A stretch of 64,000 bases of DNA from Georgenia wutianyii. Its GTDB lineage: Bacteria; Actinomycetota; Actinomycetes; Actinomycetales; Actinomycetaceae. A program made the translations under genes and the position numbers. The notes beneath the pieces were generated by a model. That model did not search any database and was not told the origin of the DNA. It saw nothing but the letters and a program-made list of their open reading frames with translations. The stretch spans positions 3,100,001 through 3,164,000 of the forward strand of contig NZ_CP040899.1 in NCBI RefSeq assembly GCF_006349365.1, written 5' to 3'. The first letter of the stretch is position 1. Each line of letters begins with the position of its first letter. This document shows positions 52,635-63,867 of the stretch, piece after piece.

Positions 52635-53117
52635 TCAGCGCGGCCCGGGGGCAGCCTCGGCGCGGTAGTCGGCGAAGGGGACGCCGGACGGCTCGACGGG
52701 GTAGGAGGTCTCCTCGGCGCAGTCGGGCACCTGGCCGGGCTCGTCGCCGATGTCGAGGACCCGGTTGTGCTCGTCGACGAAGACGACGGAGGGGGTGTAG
52801 GTGCGCGCGTCCGCGTCGCTGAGCATGCCGTAGGCGATGAGGATGACCAGGTCGCCGGGGTGGACGAGGTGGGCGGCGGCGCCGTTGATCTGGACGTCGC
52901 CCTTCCCGCGCTCGCCGGGGATGACGTAGGTGGTCAGCCGTGCGCCGTTGGTGATGTCGACGACGTCGACCTGCTGCCCGGGCAGGAGGTCGGCGGCGTC
53001 GAGGAGGTCGGCGTCGACGGTGATGGAGCCGACGTAGTGGAGGTCGGCCGCCGTCACGGTGGCGCGGTGGATCTTGCCGATGAGCATCGGCCGCTGCAGC
53101 GAGCTGGGCGCTGGCAT
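52635..53117 (-). CDS. panD: Aspartate 1-decarboxylase
   Basis: A 160-residue pyruvoyl enzyme making beta-alanine for pantothenate. The self-cleavage site lies in [12 protein letters not shown], between Gly30 and Ser31, where Ser31 becomes the pyruvoyl group. [24 protein letters not shown] and [13 protein letters not shown] are family motifs. Length is somewhat above the usual 120-140 residues, with a tail of about 25 extra residues. Three start codons lie in a row; the ATG at 53117 has GCAGGAG at the best spacing and overlaps the panC stop region by none. Confidence 0.93.
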   Translation of the reverse strand: MPAPSSLQRPMLIGKIHRATVTAADLHYVGSITVDADLLDAADLLPGQQVDVVDITNGARLTTYVIPGERGKGDVQINGAAAHLVHPGDLVILIAYGMLSDADARTYTPSVVFVDEHNRVLDIGDEPGQVPDCAEETSYPVEPSGVPFADYRAEAAPGPR

Positions 53118-53119
53118 CA

Positions 53120-54925
53120 TCACTCCTGCAGGTCGAGGATCGCGTTGTCGATGAGCCGCGTGCTCCCCACCCGGGCGGCGACCGCGAGGAGCGCGCGCCC
53201 GCCGTGGCCGGGAGGCACGGGTTCCATGGTCTCAGGGTCGACGAGCTCGGCGTAATCGACCTCGACGCCGGGCTGGGCGGCGAGCACGCCGCGGGCGGCG
53301 GCGAGCACGGCACCGGGTCCGGAGGAGGCGACGGCGCCGGCGGCCCGCAGCGCGGCCGAGAGGGCCAGCGCCGCCTGCCGCTCGTCGGGCGAGAGGTAGG
53401 CGTTGCGGCTGCTCATCGCCAGCCCGTCGGGCTCGCGCCGGATCGGCACGCCGACGATCTCGACGTCGAGGTCGAGGTCGCGGACCATCGCCCGGACGAG
53501 CGCGAGCTGCTGGGCGTCCTTCTGCCCGAACAGCGCGACGTCGGGCCGGGTGAGGTGGAGGAGCTTGAGCACGACGGTGAGCACCCCGCCGAAGTGGGTG
53601 GGCCGGGCGAGGCCCTCGAGCCGCGTGGCCACCGGGCCGGGGTCGACGCGCACGGCCGGCTCACCCTGGGGGTACATCACCTGCGGGTCGGGCGCGAAGA
53701 CGACGTCGGCGCCGACGGAGGCGAGCTTCGCGAGGTCGGCCTCCAGGTCGCGCGGGTAGGCGTCGAGGTCCTCCCCGGCGGCGAACTGGAGCGGGTTGAC
53801 GAAGATCGTCACGACGACGTGGTCGGCCCGGCGGCGGGCCTCGCGGACGAGGTCGAGGTGCCCCTCGTGGAGCGCGCCCATCGTCATGACGACGGCGCGC
53901 GTGCCGCTCTGGCGCTCCAGCGCCGCGCGCAGCTCCTCGCGGGTGCGGGCCAGGACGGGCTCGGAGTCCGGCGAGTCGGCGGGCTGTGGCTCGGCGGGCT
54001 GCGCGCCCGGCTCGGCGACGGCGTCGAGGAGGAGCTGGGCGGTGGAGTCGGTGAGCCGGCCCGCGGCCCAGGTGCGCTGGGTGGTGGCGCGGGACATCGC
54101 GCGGTAGGCGGGCGGGAGGTCGGCGAAGGCGTCGTCGGCCGCGGCGAGGGCGACGAGGCTCGCGACGTGCTCGGCGACCGTCCCGGCGTCCCCGCGCAGG
54201 ACGGGGCCGGTGAGGGCGAGCTCGCCGTCGCGCAGCGTGCCGTCGAGGGCCGCCCCGAGGAGCGGGGTGAGGTAGCGGCCCGGCTCCTCGACCCCGGCGC
54301 GGCCCAGCACGCGCATCGCCTGGGCGACGAGGGTGACGAGGTGGTTGGCGCCGTGCGCGAGGGCCGCGTGGTAGAGCGGGCGGGCCTCCTCGGGCAGCGC
54401 GAACGGCTCCCCGCCGATCTCGACGACGAGCGCCTGGCCGATGGGCAGCACGGGCGCGGGGGCGGTGACGGCGAACGGGCAGCCGACGAGCCGGGAGAGG
54501 TCGATGCTCGTACCGGTGAACGTCATCGCCGGGTGGAGGGCGACGGGGATGGCCCCGGCCCGCTGCGCCGGCTCGAGCACGGCGGTGCCGTAGCGCCCGG
54601 CGGTGTGGACGACGATCTGGCCGGGCTGCCACCCGCCGGTCCCGGCGATGCCGCGCACGAGGTCGGCGAGCGCGTCGTCCGGCACGGTGAGCAGGACGAG
54701 CTCGGCCCGCTCGACGACGTCCGGCACCTCGAGGACGGGCACGCCGGGCAGGAGGGCGTCGATCCGGTCGCGGCTCCCCGCGGAGACGGCGCTCGCCCCG
54801 ACGACGGCGTGGCCGGCGGCGCGCAGCGCGCTGCCGAGCACCGCGCCGACGCGGCCGGCGCCGACGACGCCCACCCCGAGCCGTCCTGGTCGGGCGGACG
54901 GGGGGACCTCGCCGGGAACGCTCAC
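53120..54925 (-). CDS. panC: Fused Rossmann/DUF2520 protein and pantothenate synthetase
   Basis: A 601-residue fusion. Residues 1-290 form a Rossmann domain ([20 protein letters not shown], then [14 protein letters not shown]) plus a DUF2520 helical domain with [11 protein letters not shown], a layout like 6-phosphogluconate-dehydrogenase-type reductases. After a Pro/Glu/Ala linker (about 310-330), residues 335-601 are Pan[19 protein letters not shown] with the HxGH motif, [23 protein letters not shown] and [13 protein letters not shown]. PanC joins pantoate to beta-alanine. The fused N-terminal part may supply pantoate as a ketopantoate reductase; this is inferred. It is followed directly by panD. 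Confidence 0.9.
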   Translation of the reverse strand: MSVPGEVPPSARPGRLGVGVVGAGRVGAVLGSALRAAGHAVVGASAVSAGSRDRIDALLPGVPVLEVPDVVERAELVLLTVPDDALADLVRGIAGTGGWQPGQIVVHTAGRYGTAVLEPAQRAGAIPVALHPAMTFTGTSIDLSRLVGCPFAVTAPAPVLPIGQALVVEIGGEPFALPEEARPLYHAALAHGANHLVTLVAQAMRVLGRAGVEEPGRYLTPLLGAALDGTLRDGELALTGPVLRGDAGTVAEHVASLVALAAADDAFADLPPAYRAMSRATTQRTWAAGRLTDSTAQLLLDAVAEPGAQPAEPQPADSPDSEPVLARTREELRAALERQSGTRAVVMTMGALHEGHLDLVREARRRADHVVVTIFVNPLQFAAGEDLDAYPRDLEADLAKLASVGADVVFAPDPQVMYPQGEPAVRVDPGPVATRLEGLARPTHFGGVLTVVLKLLHLTRPDVALFGQKDAQQLALVRAMVRDLDLDVEIVGVPIRREPDGLAMSSRNAYLSPDERQAALALSAALRAAGAVASSGPGAVLAAARGVLAAQPGVEVDYAELVDPETMEPVPPGHGGRALLAVAARVGSTRLIDNAILDLQE

Positions 54926-54982
54926 CGGCTCATTATCGCCTGCCGCCCCGGCGCTCGGCGGTGACGTCGGCCACCACCCCGC

Positions 54983-56680
54983 TCAGCGCCGCTCGTGCGG
55001 GGCCGGCGGTGGGAGGTCGGCCGGGGCGCCGAGCAGCGGCCCGTCCACCGCGGGGCCCGCGGGCGGCGGGTCGAGGGGCAGGCCGGCGGGCGGGCCCACC
55101 ACGGGCGGACCGGCAGGCGGCGCGTCCACGGCGGGCGGCGGCCCGGCGACGGGCGGACCAGCCGGCGGCGCGTCCACGGGCGGGGCGGCGGGGGCCCGCG
55201 GCGGCACGAGACCGACGCGCTCCATCCACTCCTCGGGCGACTCCCGGTGACGCGCCTCGCGCGACATCCGCGAGGCCTCGCCGAGGACGGCGAGCGCCGT
55301 CATCGCCCCCAAGTGGTGGGCGGTCGTGGAGACCGGGCCGCCGACCGTCGCCGGGGCGATGTTCGCCAGCCCGGCCCGCCGCTCGAGCGGTCCCTGGGAC
55401 AGTGCCAGGGACTGCGTCCGCTCGTGCGGGACGATGGCCAGGGAGCGGCTGAGCCGTCCGCGGCGCACGAGGACCGCGCGATCGGTGAGCTGGACGCCGT
55501 TGCGCCGCCAGGAGACGGGGTCGAGCCAGCGTGCGCTGCGGGGGCTGGTGAGGAACCCGCCGTCCTGCCCCTCACCCTCGAGCGCGCCGTCGATGACCGC
55601 CTTCGGGTCCGCGACGCCGAGGTCGGGCAGGACGAGCCACAGCGCGGTCAGTGCCTCCCCGCGCGTGCCGACGGGCAGCAGGACGGTGCCGGTCGTGCTC
55701 TCCGTCTGGGTCTCGACCGCGGAGTAGCCCGCGACGTTGACCTCCACGCGCCACCACCCGCGGCGCCGCCACAGCAGCGGCTGCTTGAGGCCGACGGCGT
55801 GGATGCGGCCGGGCGGCACCGTCTGGGTGCGCTGCTCGAGGAGTCCGTAGCGCAGGCGGATGCCGTCCGGGGAGATGGCCGCGCGGAAGTTGAAGCCGCC
55901 GGTGAACCGGCCCCACAGGTAGGTGCCCCAGCCGAAGATGCCGGGCAGCGCGCCGAAGAGCGGGCCGGGCGACCCGGTGACGACGGCGGCGACGAGGAGA
56001 CCGACGAGGAGCAGGACGAGCCCGATCATCGAGCCGGAGAGGAGGAGGGAGCCGACGAGCCGCCCGGTGGGCACCTCGAGCAGCTCGCGCTCGGCCTCCG
56101 GGTGGACGGCCGGCGCCGGGGCGGCGCCGGGCGCCTCGTCCGGCGCGCCGTCCGCCGTGGGGGCCGCGGGCGCCCTGCCGGCGGCGCGGTCGAGGACCTC
56201 GCGGCGCAGCCGCTGGGCCTCCTCCTCCTTGAGGAAGGCGAGGACGACGGAGGAGCCGCCCCCACCCGCGGTCTCGATCTTCAGCTGCGCGAGCCCGAAG
56301 AGACGGGCGAGCAACGGCTGGACGACGTCGACGGCCTGGATCCGGTTGAGGCGCGCGTGCCGCTGCTGGCGGAAGAGGATGCCGCTGTGGAGGAAGACGG
56401 CGTCACGCCCGACGGCGTAGCGCATCATCCGCCAGGAGAGCACCGAGTAGACGGCGAGGAGGAGGAGGAGCAGGAGGATCGCGCCTCCACCGATGAGCAG
56501 GACGAGGGTCCAGTTCACCGTGTCCCGGTCGTCCCACAGCTCGGTGATCGTCTCGACGTTCTGCCACACGAGCACGGCGAAGACGGCGACGATGACCTTC
56601 CAGGCCTGGAGGACCGGGGTGACCTTGTGGACCCGCCGCCACTCGACGTGCTCCTCCGGAGCGGGCTGCTCGGTGCTCAC
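54983..56680 (-). CDS. Large PH-domain (bPH_2/YdbT-like) membrane protein with proline-rich tail
   Basis: A 565-residue membrane protein. Two membrane helices near 27-45 and 57-80, a bPH_2 domain (about 85-165, with RQQRHARLNRIQAVDVVQPL), another helix pair (about 208-250), a second bPH_2 domain (LLEQRTQTVPPGRIHAVGLKQPLLW) and a third partial one (RGRLSRSLAIVPHERTQSLAL). This is the YdbT plan. The last 80 residues are Pro/Ala-rich with repeated VDAPPAGPPV units. It starts with a GTG that overlaps the stop of the small PH-domain gene by 4 nt. The YdbS/YdbT pair is of uncertain function; protection against foreign peptides is reported for Bacillus. Confidence 0.85.
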   Translation of the reverse strand: MSTEQPAPEEHVEWRRVHKVTPVLQAWKVIVAVFAVLVWQNVETITELWDDRDTVNWTLVLLIGGGAILLLLLLLAVYSVLSWRMMRYAVGRDAVFLHSGILFRQQRHARLNRIQAVDVVQPLLARLFGLAQLKIETAGGGGSSVVLAFLKEEEAQRLRREVLDRAAGRAPAAPTADGAPDEAPGAAPAPAVHPEAERELLEVPTGRLVGSLLLSGSMIGLVLLLVGLLVAAVVTGSPGPLFGALPGIFGWGTYLWGRFTGGFNFRAAISPDGIRLRYGLLEQRTQTVPPGRIHAVGLKQPLLWRRRGWWRVEVNVAGYSAVETQTESTTGTVLLPVGTRGEALTALWLVLPDLGVADPKAVIDGALEGEGQDGGFLTSPRSARWLDPVSWRRNGVQLTDRAVLVRRGRLSRSLAIVPHERTQSLALSQGPLERRAGLANIAPATVGGPVSTTAHHLGAMTALAVLGEASRMSREARHRESPEEWMERVGLVPPRAPAAPPVDAPPAGPPVAGPPPAVDAPPAGPPVVGPPAGLPLDPPPAGPAVDGPLLGAPADLPPPAPHERR

Positions 56681-57195
56681 AGGCCTGCCAGCCTCGCCTC
56701 GCCGCGCTCGGTGAGCCGGTCACGCAGGCGCGCGGCCTCCGCGGGCGGCAGCCCGGGGATCGACGCGTCGGTCTGGGCCGAGGCGGTGTGGAGCTGGACC
56801 TTGGCGACCTTGGCCCACCGGTCGAGCGGGCCCGCCTGGACGTCGACGAACTGCATGCGCCCGTAGGGCACGAGGGTGAGCTGGCGGAAGAGGATGCCCT
56901 TGCGGATGAGGAGGTCCTCGTCGCGCTCGGCGTAGCCGATCGCCGAGACCTGCCGCGGCACGAGCCACAGCAGCCACGCGAGGAGGCCGCCGAGGACGCC
57001 GATCGGGATCCACCACCACCAGCCCGGGAACACGAATGCGAGCACGACGACCGCGACGAGCGGCAGTCCCAGCCACACGAGAACGGTGATGAGCCGGACC
57101 TTGACCAGGCCCCGGGAGACCGGGGTGAAGGTGAGTCCGGCGGGGTCGAACGGGCTGGGGGCGGCCTCGTGCCACCCCGGTTGCGTAGTGCTCAT
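56677..57195 (-). CDS. Small PH-domain (bPH_2/YdbS-like) membrane protein
   Basis: A 172-residue partner of the larger PH-domain protein. Two membrane helices (LITVLVWLGLPLVAVVVLAF and IPIGVLGGLLAWLLWLV) are followed by one bPH_2 domain with RKGILFRQLTLVPYGRMQFVDVQ. This is the YdbS plan. The ATG at 57195 is used; the open frame upstream is antisense noise. Its stop overlaps the start of the larger gene, so the two are translated together. Confidence 0.85.
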   Translation of the reverse strand: MSTTQPGWHEAAPSPFDPAGLTFTPVSRGLVKVRLITVLVWLGLPLVAVVVLAFVFPGWWWWIPIGVLGGLLAWLLWLVPRQVSAIGYAERDEDLLIRKGILFRQLTLVPYGRMQFVDVQAGPLDRWAKVAKVQLHTASAQTDASIPGLPPAEAARLRDRLTERGEARLAGL

Positions 57196-57251
57196 GCGTG
57201 GGGCTCCATCCTCGGTGTGCACCCAGCAGCCTCCCACACGCGGCACCGGTC

Positions 57252-57707
57252 TCAGGCGGGCTCGCCGTCCTCCTCGGGAGGAAGGCGGCACCAGTGCTCG
57301 ACGACGAGCGCGACGGCGACGAGCGCGAGGCAGGCGAGCAGCGCCCCGCCGGCGGAGAGCGCGTGCTCCCGGAGCGCGGGCGCGGTGATGTTGCGCCAGG
57401 CGAGGAGGACCTGGGCGGCGAAGTAGCCGCCGAGCGCCGAGCCGGACAGCGAGCTCGCCTTGGCGAGCATCGCCACCCGGGCCGCGCCGAGCTGGGTCAT
57501 CCGCGTGTCCTTGCCCTCGACGAGGCGGCGCACGGAGCGGCCGAGCGCGAGGAGCACGACGGCGAGGGCGAGCAGGCCGATGCCGGTCACCGGGGGCACC
57601 GGGACGAGCGCCCCGCCGCGCGACTCGAGCACCGCCAGCGCGGCGTAGGCCACCGCCCCGGCGACGACGGCGGTGAGGAGCAGGGTCTGGCGGCTCGTCC
57701 GTTGCAT
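57252..57707 (-). CDS. DUF3180 family membrane protein
   Basis: A 151-residue actinobacterial membrane protein with four hydrophobic segments and the DUF3180 signature LGAARVAMLAKASSLSGSAL in the middle, followed by GGYFAAQVLLA. The gene normally follows folK in actinobacteria, as here, and its ATG shares one base with the preceding TGA. Function unknown; it is probably carried with the folate operon. Confidence 0.85.
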   Translation of the reverse strand: MQRTSRQTLLLTAVVAGAVAYAALAVLESRGGALVPVPPVTGIGLLALAVVLLALGRSVRRLVEGKDTRMTQLGAARVAMLAKASSLSGSALGGYFAAQVLLAWRNITAPALREHALSAGGALLACLALVAVALVVEHWCRLPPEEDGEPA

Positions 57708-58579
57708 CACGCGCGCTCCCACCAGTCCTCGGCGACCCACTCCCCCGGCTCCCCGCACGCGGCGGCGAGCTCGGTGACCGGCCCGTGACCGGGCAGGACG
57801 GCGCCCGGCACCACGCGCGCCCAGGGCGCCAGGACGAAGCCACGCTCGTGGGCGCGCGGGTGGGGCAGGGTGAGGTCGGCGTCCTGCCAGGTGAGGTCGC
57901 CGGCGGCGACGAGGTCGAGGTCGAGGGTGCGCGCGCCCCACCGCTCGGTGCGCACCCGCCCGTGCCCGAGCTCCACGCCCTGGCACAGCGCGAGGAGCTC
58001 GCGCGGGGGCAGGCTCGTGCGCAGCACGGCGACGGCGTTGAGGTAGTCCGGCTGCGGCTGCCCGCCGGGCAGGACGACGGCGGCGCTGCGCAGGAGCGGG
58101 GAGACGGCGCGGACCTCCACCCGGGGGTGGCGGTCGAGCTCGTGCAGGGCGGCGGCGAGGGTCGCGCGGGCGTCGCCGAGGTTGGCCCCGAGGGCGAGGA
58201 CGACGTCGCGGACGCCGCCGGCCCTGTCGCGGTGGACGTGGACGGTGACGTCGGTGAAGGGCACCGGGACCGGGGCCTGCGGCTTGTGGACGGTGACGTC
58301 GACGGCGGTGACCCGCGGGCGGCGCAGCACCACCTCGGCGATCCGCGCGGCGACCGTCTCGACGAGGTCGGCGGGAGGTCCGGACAGCACGGCGACGACG
58401 TCCTGCGCGACCTCCGCGTAGTTCACGGTCGCGGTGAGGTCGTCGCCGGCCGCGGCGGCCCGGGTGTCGAGGTGGAGGACGACGTCGGCGGTGAAGACCT
58501 GGCCGACCTCACGCTCGCCCGCGAGCACCCCGTGGTGCCCGCGCGCCCGCAGCCCGGTGAGGGTGATCCGGTCGCTCAT
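57707..58579 (-). CDS. folB-folK: Bifunctional dihydroneopterin aldolase / hydroxymethyldihydropterin pyrophosphokinase
   Basis: A 290-residue fusion for two consecutive folate steps. Residues 1-120 are FolB (ITLTGLRARGHHGVLAGERE, NYAEVAQDVVAVLSG, ETVAARIAEVVL, VHKPQAPVP). Residues 127-290 are FolK (VVLALGANLGDARATLAAAL, YLNAVAVLRTSLPPRELL, RWGARTLDLDLVAAGD, LPHPRAHERGFVLAPWA). Both active-site sets look complete. The ATG at 58579 overlaps the folP stop by 4 nt. Confidence 0.94.
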   Translation of the reverse strand: MSDRITLTGLRARGHHGVLAGEREVGQVFTADVVLHLDTRAAAAGDDLTATVNYAEVAQDVVAVLSGPPADLVETVAARIAEVVLRRPRVTAVDVTVHKPQAPVPVPFTDVTVHVHRDRAGGVRDVVLALGANLGDARATLAAALHELDRHPRVEVRAVSPLLRSAAVVLPGGQPQPDYLNAVAVLRTSLPPRELLALCQGVELGHGRVRTERWGARTLDLDLVAAGDLTWQDADLTLPHPRAHERGFVLAPWARVVPGAVLPGHGPVTELAAACGEPGEWVAEDWWERA

Positions 58580-59457
58580 CGTGCCCGCCCCGCTGCGCGC
58601 AGCGCCGCGGCCACCCGCACCGCGTCGGCCGACGGGCGGACCTCGTGGACGCGCACGCCCCACACGCCCCGCGCCGCGAGGATGGCGGTGAGCGCGGCCG
58701 TCGCCCCGTCGCGGGCGAGCGGAGGCGCGGGGACGCCGTCCGGCCCGGCGAGCAGGGCACCGAGGAAGCGCTTGCGGGAGGCGCCGACGAGGAGGGGGTG
58801 GCCGAGCGCCTCGAGGGCCTCGAGCCGGGCGAGCAGCTCCCAGTTGTGCTCCGCGTCCTTGGCGAAGCCGAGCCCGGGGTCCAGGACGAGGAGCGCGGGG
58901 TCGACCCCGGCCGCGAGCGCGACCCGGGTCCGCGCGGCGAGCTCGGTCACGACCTCGGCGACGACGTCGGCGTAGACGGCTCGCTCGTTCATCGTCGCCG
59001 GGTCACCGCGCCAGTGGCCCAGGACGTAGCGCGCCCCGTGCCGGGCGGCGACGTCGAGGATCTCGGGGTCGGCGAGGCCGCCGGAGACGTCGTTGACGAC
59101 GGCGGCGCCCGCGCGCAGGCAGGCGTCGGCGGTCTCCGCGTGGACGGTGTCGATGCTCACGACGGCGCCATCGGCGGCGAGGGCGCGCACGACCGGCAGC
59201 ACCCGCGCGAGCTCGACGTCGACCGGCACCCGCTCCGAGCCGGGCCGGGTCGACTCCCCGCCGACGTCGAGGACGTCGGCGCCCTGCCGCCGCAGGAGGC
59301 GGCCGTGGGCGAGGGCCTGGTCCGCGTCGAGCCAGCGCCCGCCGTCGGAGAAGGAGTCGGGGGTGACGTTGAGGACGCCCATGACGAGCGTCCGGCCGGC
59401 CGCAGCGGGCTCGTCGAGCCGCGCACGCGCCGCGCGCGACGCCTCCGGGGTACCCAC
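58576..59457 (-). CDS. folP: Dihydropteroate synthase
   Basis: A 293-residue TIM-barrel enzyme joining p-aminobenzoate to hydroxymethyldihydropterin pyrophosphate; it is the sulfonamide target. MGVLNVTPDSFSDGG, VLDVGGESTRPGS, VSIDTVHAETADA, VVNDVSGG, LVLDPGLGFAKD and LLVGASRKRFLG are the canonical motifs in order. Start codon GTG at 59457, 2 nt after the folE stop. Confidence 0.95.
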   Translation of the reverse strand: MGTPEASRAARARLDEPAAAGRTLVMGVLNVTPDSFSDGGRWLDADQALAHGRLLRRQGADVLDVGGESTRPGSERVPVDVELARVLPVVRALAADGAVVSIDTVHAETADACLRAGAAVVNDVSGGLADPEILDVAARHGARYVLGHWRGDPATMNERAVYADVVAEVVTELAARTRVALAAGVDPALLVLDPGLGFAKDAEHNWELLARLEALEALGHPLLVGASRKRFLGALLAGPDGVPAPPLARDGATAALTAILAARGVWGVRVHEVRPSADAVRVAAALRAAGRAR

Positions 59458-59459
59458 CG

Positions 59460-60091
59460 CTACCTCCGCGGCGCGATGAGGCTCATCGCCTCCGCGCGTG
59501 TCGCGACGTCACGCATCTGCCCGCGGACGGCGGAGGTGATCGTCCGGGACCCGGCCTTGCGCACCCCCCGCATCGACATGCACAGGTGCTCGCACTCGAT
59601 GACGACGATGACGCCCCCCGGGTCGAGGCTCGCGACGAGCGCGTCGGCGATCTGGGAGGTGAGCCGCTCCTGGACCTGCGGGCGGCGGGCGAACGCGTCG
59701 ACGAGCCGGGCGATCTTGCTCAGCCCGGTGACGCGCCCGGAGCTGCCGGGGATGTAGCCGACGTGCGCGACCCCGTGGAAGGGCACGAGGTGGTGCTCGC
59801 AGGTGGAGTACACCTCGATGTCGCGCACGAGGACCATCTCCTCGTGACCGAGGTCGAAGGTCGTCGTGAGGACCTCGGCAGGGTCGACCCGCATCCCGGC
59901 GAAGGTCTCCTCGAAGGCACGCGCGACGCGGGCGGGGGTGTCGCGCAGCCCTTCGCGGTCGGGGTCCTCCCCGACCGCGACGAGGAGGTCACGCACGGCG
60001 CGCTCCACCCCGGCGGCGTCGTAGGGCCGCTGGGCGGTGGTGCCGGCCGGGGACGGGGAGTCCCCGGGGGCGCGCTCCTCGGGCGTGCTCA

Positions 60092-60092
<1 letters not shown>
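59460..60092 (-). CDS. folE: GTP cyclohydrolase I
   Basis: A 210-residue enzyme opening folate synthesis from [22 protein letters not shown] supplies zinc-binding Cys and His, [20 protein letters not shown] is the signature and [17 protein letters not shown] the second zinc Cys. The N-terminal 25 residues are poorly conserved. Its ATG shares one base with the ftsH stop codon, the common actinobacterial ftsH-folE order. Confidence 0.96.
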
Positions 60093-62110
<2,018 letters not shown>

Positions 62111-62224
62111 CGGTGGCGGCGCTGGGGCCGGGTCCCTCCTGCTCGAACGATCATCGTGTGACGTTACCCCGAAGGTCCGCGCAGGAGGGAACGTGTTCGC
62201 CCACGGCAGGACGGGGCGCAGGCC

Positions 62225-62256
62225 GCGTCCCGGCCGCCCGTGGACGACCGGGACGC
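62225..62256 (-). terminator. Possible hairpin terminator after hpt
   Basis: A 9-bp stem (62225-62233 with 62248-62256) with a 14-nt loop lies 10 nt beyond the hpt stop codon. It may reduce read-through into ftsH. Confidence 0.5.
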
Positions 62257-62266
62257 CCGGGCGGGT

Positions 62267-62821
62267 TCAGCCGCTGTAGACGTGCGGCGCCAGGGTCCCG
62301 ACGAAGGGCAGGTGGCGGTACTTCTCGGCGAAGTCGAGGCCGTAGCCGACGACGAACTCCGTGGGGATGTCGAAGCCGACGTAGCGCACGTCGACCTCGA
62401 CCTTGGCGGCCTCCGGCTTGCGCAGCAGCGTGGCGATCTCCACGGACGCCGGGCCGCGGCTGCGGAGGTTGGACACGAGCCAGGACAGCGTGAGCCCGGA
62501 GTCGATGATGTCCTCGACGATGAGCACGTGGCGTCCGTGCAGGTCGGTGTCCAGGTCCTTGAGGATGCGCACGACGCCGGAGGACTTCGTCCCCGACCCG
62601 TAGGAGGACACCGCCATCCAGTCCATCTCGATCGAGGTGTGCAGCCGGCGGGACAGGTCCGCCATCACCATGACGGCGCCGCGCAGGACGCCCACGAGCA
62701 GGAGGTCCTTGCCCGCGTAGTCGGAGTCGATCCGGGCCGCCATCTCGTCGAGCCGGGTCTCGATCTGCTCCTGGGTGAGCAGGACCTTCTCGAGGTCCTT
62801 TCCCATGTCGCTGGCGTCCAC
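62267..62821 (-). CDS. hpt: Hypoxanthine phosphoribosyltransferase
   Basis: A 184-residue purine salvage enzyme. VGVLRGAVMVMADLSRRL holds the pyrophosphate loop, SSYGSGTKSSG the flexible loop and VLIVEDIIDSGLTLSWL the PRPP-binding motif. FDIPTEFVVGYGLDFAEKYR recognises the base. The GTG at 62821 is preceded by AGGAGG, better than the internal ATG at 62806. It follows tilS by 16 nt, the usual tilS-hpt-ftsH order. Confidence 0.95.
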   Translation of the reverse strand: MDASDMGKDLEKVLLTQEQIETRLDEMAARIDSDYAGKDLLLVGVLRGAVMVMADLSRRLHTSIEMDWMAVSSYGSGTKSSGVVRILKDLDTDLHGRHVLIVEDIIDSGLTLSWLVSNLRSRGPASVEIATLLRKPEAAKVEVDVRYVGFDIPTEFVVGYGLDFAEKYRHLPFVGTLAPHVYSG

Positions 62822-62837
62822 ACGTCCTCCTGTCGGC

Positions 62838-63866
62838 TCACTGCCCCCGCGCGGACCGCGGCGGGGAGAGGTTCAGCCTGCCACACCGGCGCACGGCGGT
62901 GACAGCGCCGGGCAGGTCGAGGGCGCCCTGCCCGTGGTAGTGGGTGACGAGCGCGTCGAGGGCGGCGACGTGGACCGCGGCGAGCGCGCCGGGCGGACAG
63001 CCCGCCGCGGTGGCGGCGAGGTGGAGCACCCGTCCGCGCAGCGCCGGGTGCTCGGCGGCGAGCTCGGCGACGTCGAGGTCCACCTCGCCGTCCTCGCCCA
63101 GCCCGGCGCGGGCGGCGAGGTCCGCCGCCGCCCGGGTGAGGTAGTCGTCGTCCTCGCGCAGCAGCCGGGCGGTGCGGGCCAGCGCCTGCGCCACGCCCGG
63201 TCCGAGCGCGGCCTCGAGGGCGGGCATGACGTCGTGGCGGACGGCCGAGCGGCGCAGCGGACCGCCGTCCGCGCGGCGCCACGGGCCGTCAGGGGCGTTG
63301 GTCACGTCGGTGACCCACTCCTGGCCCAGCGCCGTGCAGCAGGCCTCGGTGTCCCGGCGGCGCAGCGCGAGGAAGGGCCTGCGCCAGCGCCCGGTGACCG
63401 GCGCCATCCCGGCGAGCGAGCGGGCGCCCGAGCCCCGGCCCAGACCGAGCAGCACGGTCTCGGCCTGGTCGTCGAGGGTGTGGCCGAGGAGGACGGCGGC
63501 GGCTCCGTGGGCGTCGGCGGCCTCGGCGAGCGCCGAGTAGCGGGCGGTGCGGGCGGCGGCCTCCGGGCCTCCCTCGGTCCCGACGTCCACGGCACGGACC
63601 TCGACCGGCTCGAGCCCGAGCCCGGCGCAGGTGGCGGCGGCCCGGGCCGCGACGTCGTCACTGCCCGGCGCCAGCCCGTGGTCGACGACGACCGCACCCG
63701 CCCGCAGCCCGGCCCGCGGGGCGACGAACGCCGTCGCGGCCGCGAGCGCGAGGGAGTCCGCGCCGCCGGAGCACGCGACGAGCACGAGGGCACCGGCGGG
63801 CAGGTCGGCGAGCGCCGCCCGCACCGCCACCCGGGCGGCGGCGACCGCCGGGGCGGGGCCGGCCAC
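62838..63866 (-). CDS. tilS: tRNA(Ile)-lysidine synthase
   Basis: A 342-residue N-type ATP pyrophosphatase that modifies the wobble C of the AUA-reading tRNA(Ile). The PP-loop is [15 protein letters not shown] near residues 30-44. [12 protein letters not shown] and [22 protein letters not shown] are further TilS motifs. [16 protein letters not shown] belongs to the second half. Start taken as the GTG at 63866, just after the stop of the metalloprotease gene; a longer frame from 63920 would overlap that gene by about 50 nt. Confidence 0.92.
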   Translation of the reverse strand: MAGPAPAVAAARVAVRAALADLPAGALVLVACSGGADSLALAAATAFVAPRAGLRAGAVVVDHGLAPGSDDVAARAAATCAGLGLEPVEVRAVDVGTEGGPEAAARTARYSALAEAADAHGAAAVLLGHTLDDQAETVLLGLGRGSGARSLAGMAPVTGRWRRPFLALRRRDTEACCTALGQEWVTDVTNAPDGPWRRADGGPLRRSAVRHDVMPALEAALGPGVAQALARTARLLREDDDYLTRAAADLAARAGLGEDGEVDLDVAELAAEHPALRGRVLHLAATAAGCPPGALAAVHVAALDALVTHYHGQGALDLPGAVTAVRRCGRLNLSPPRSARGQ

Positions 63867-63867
63867 C

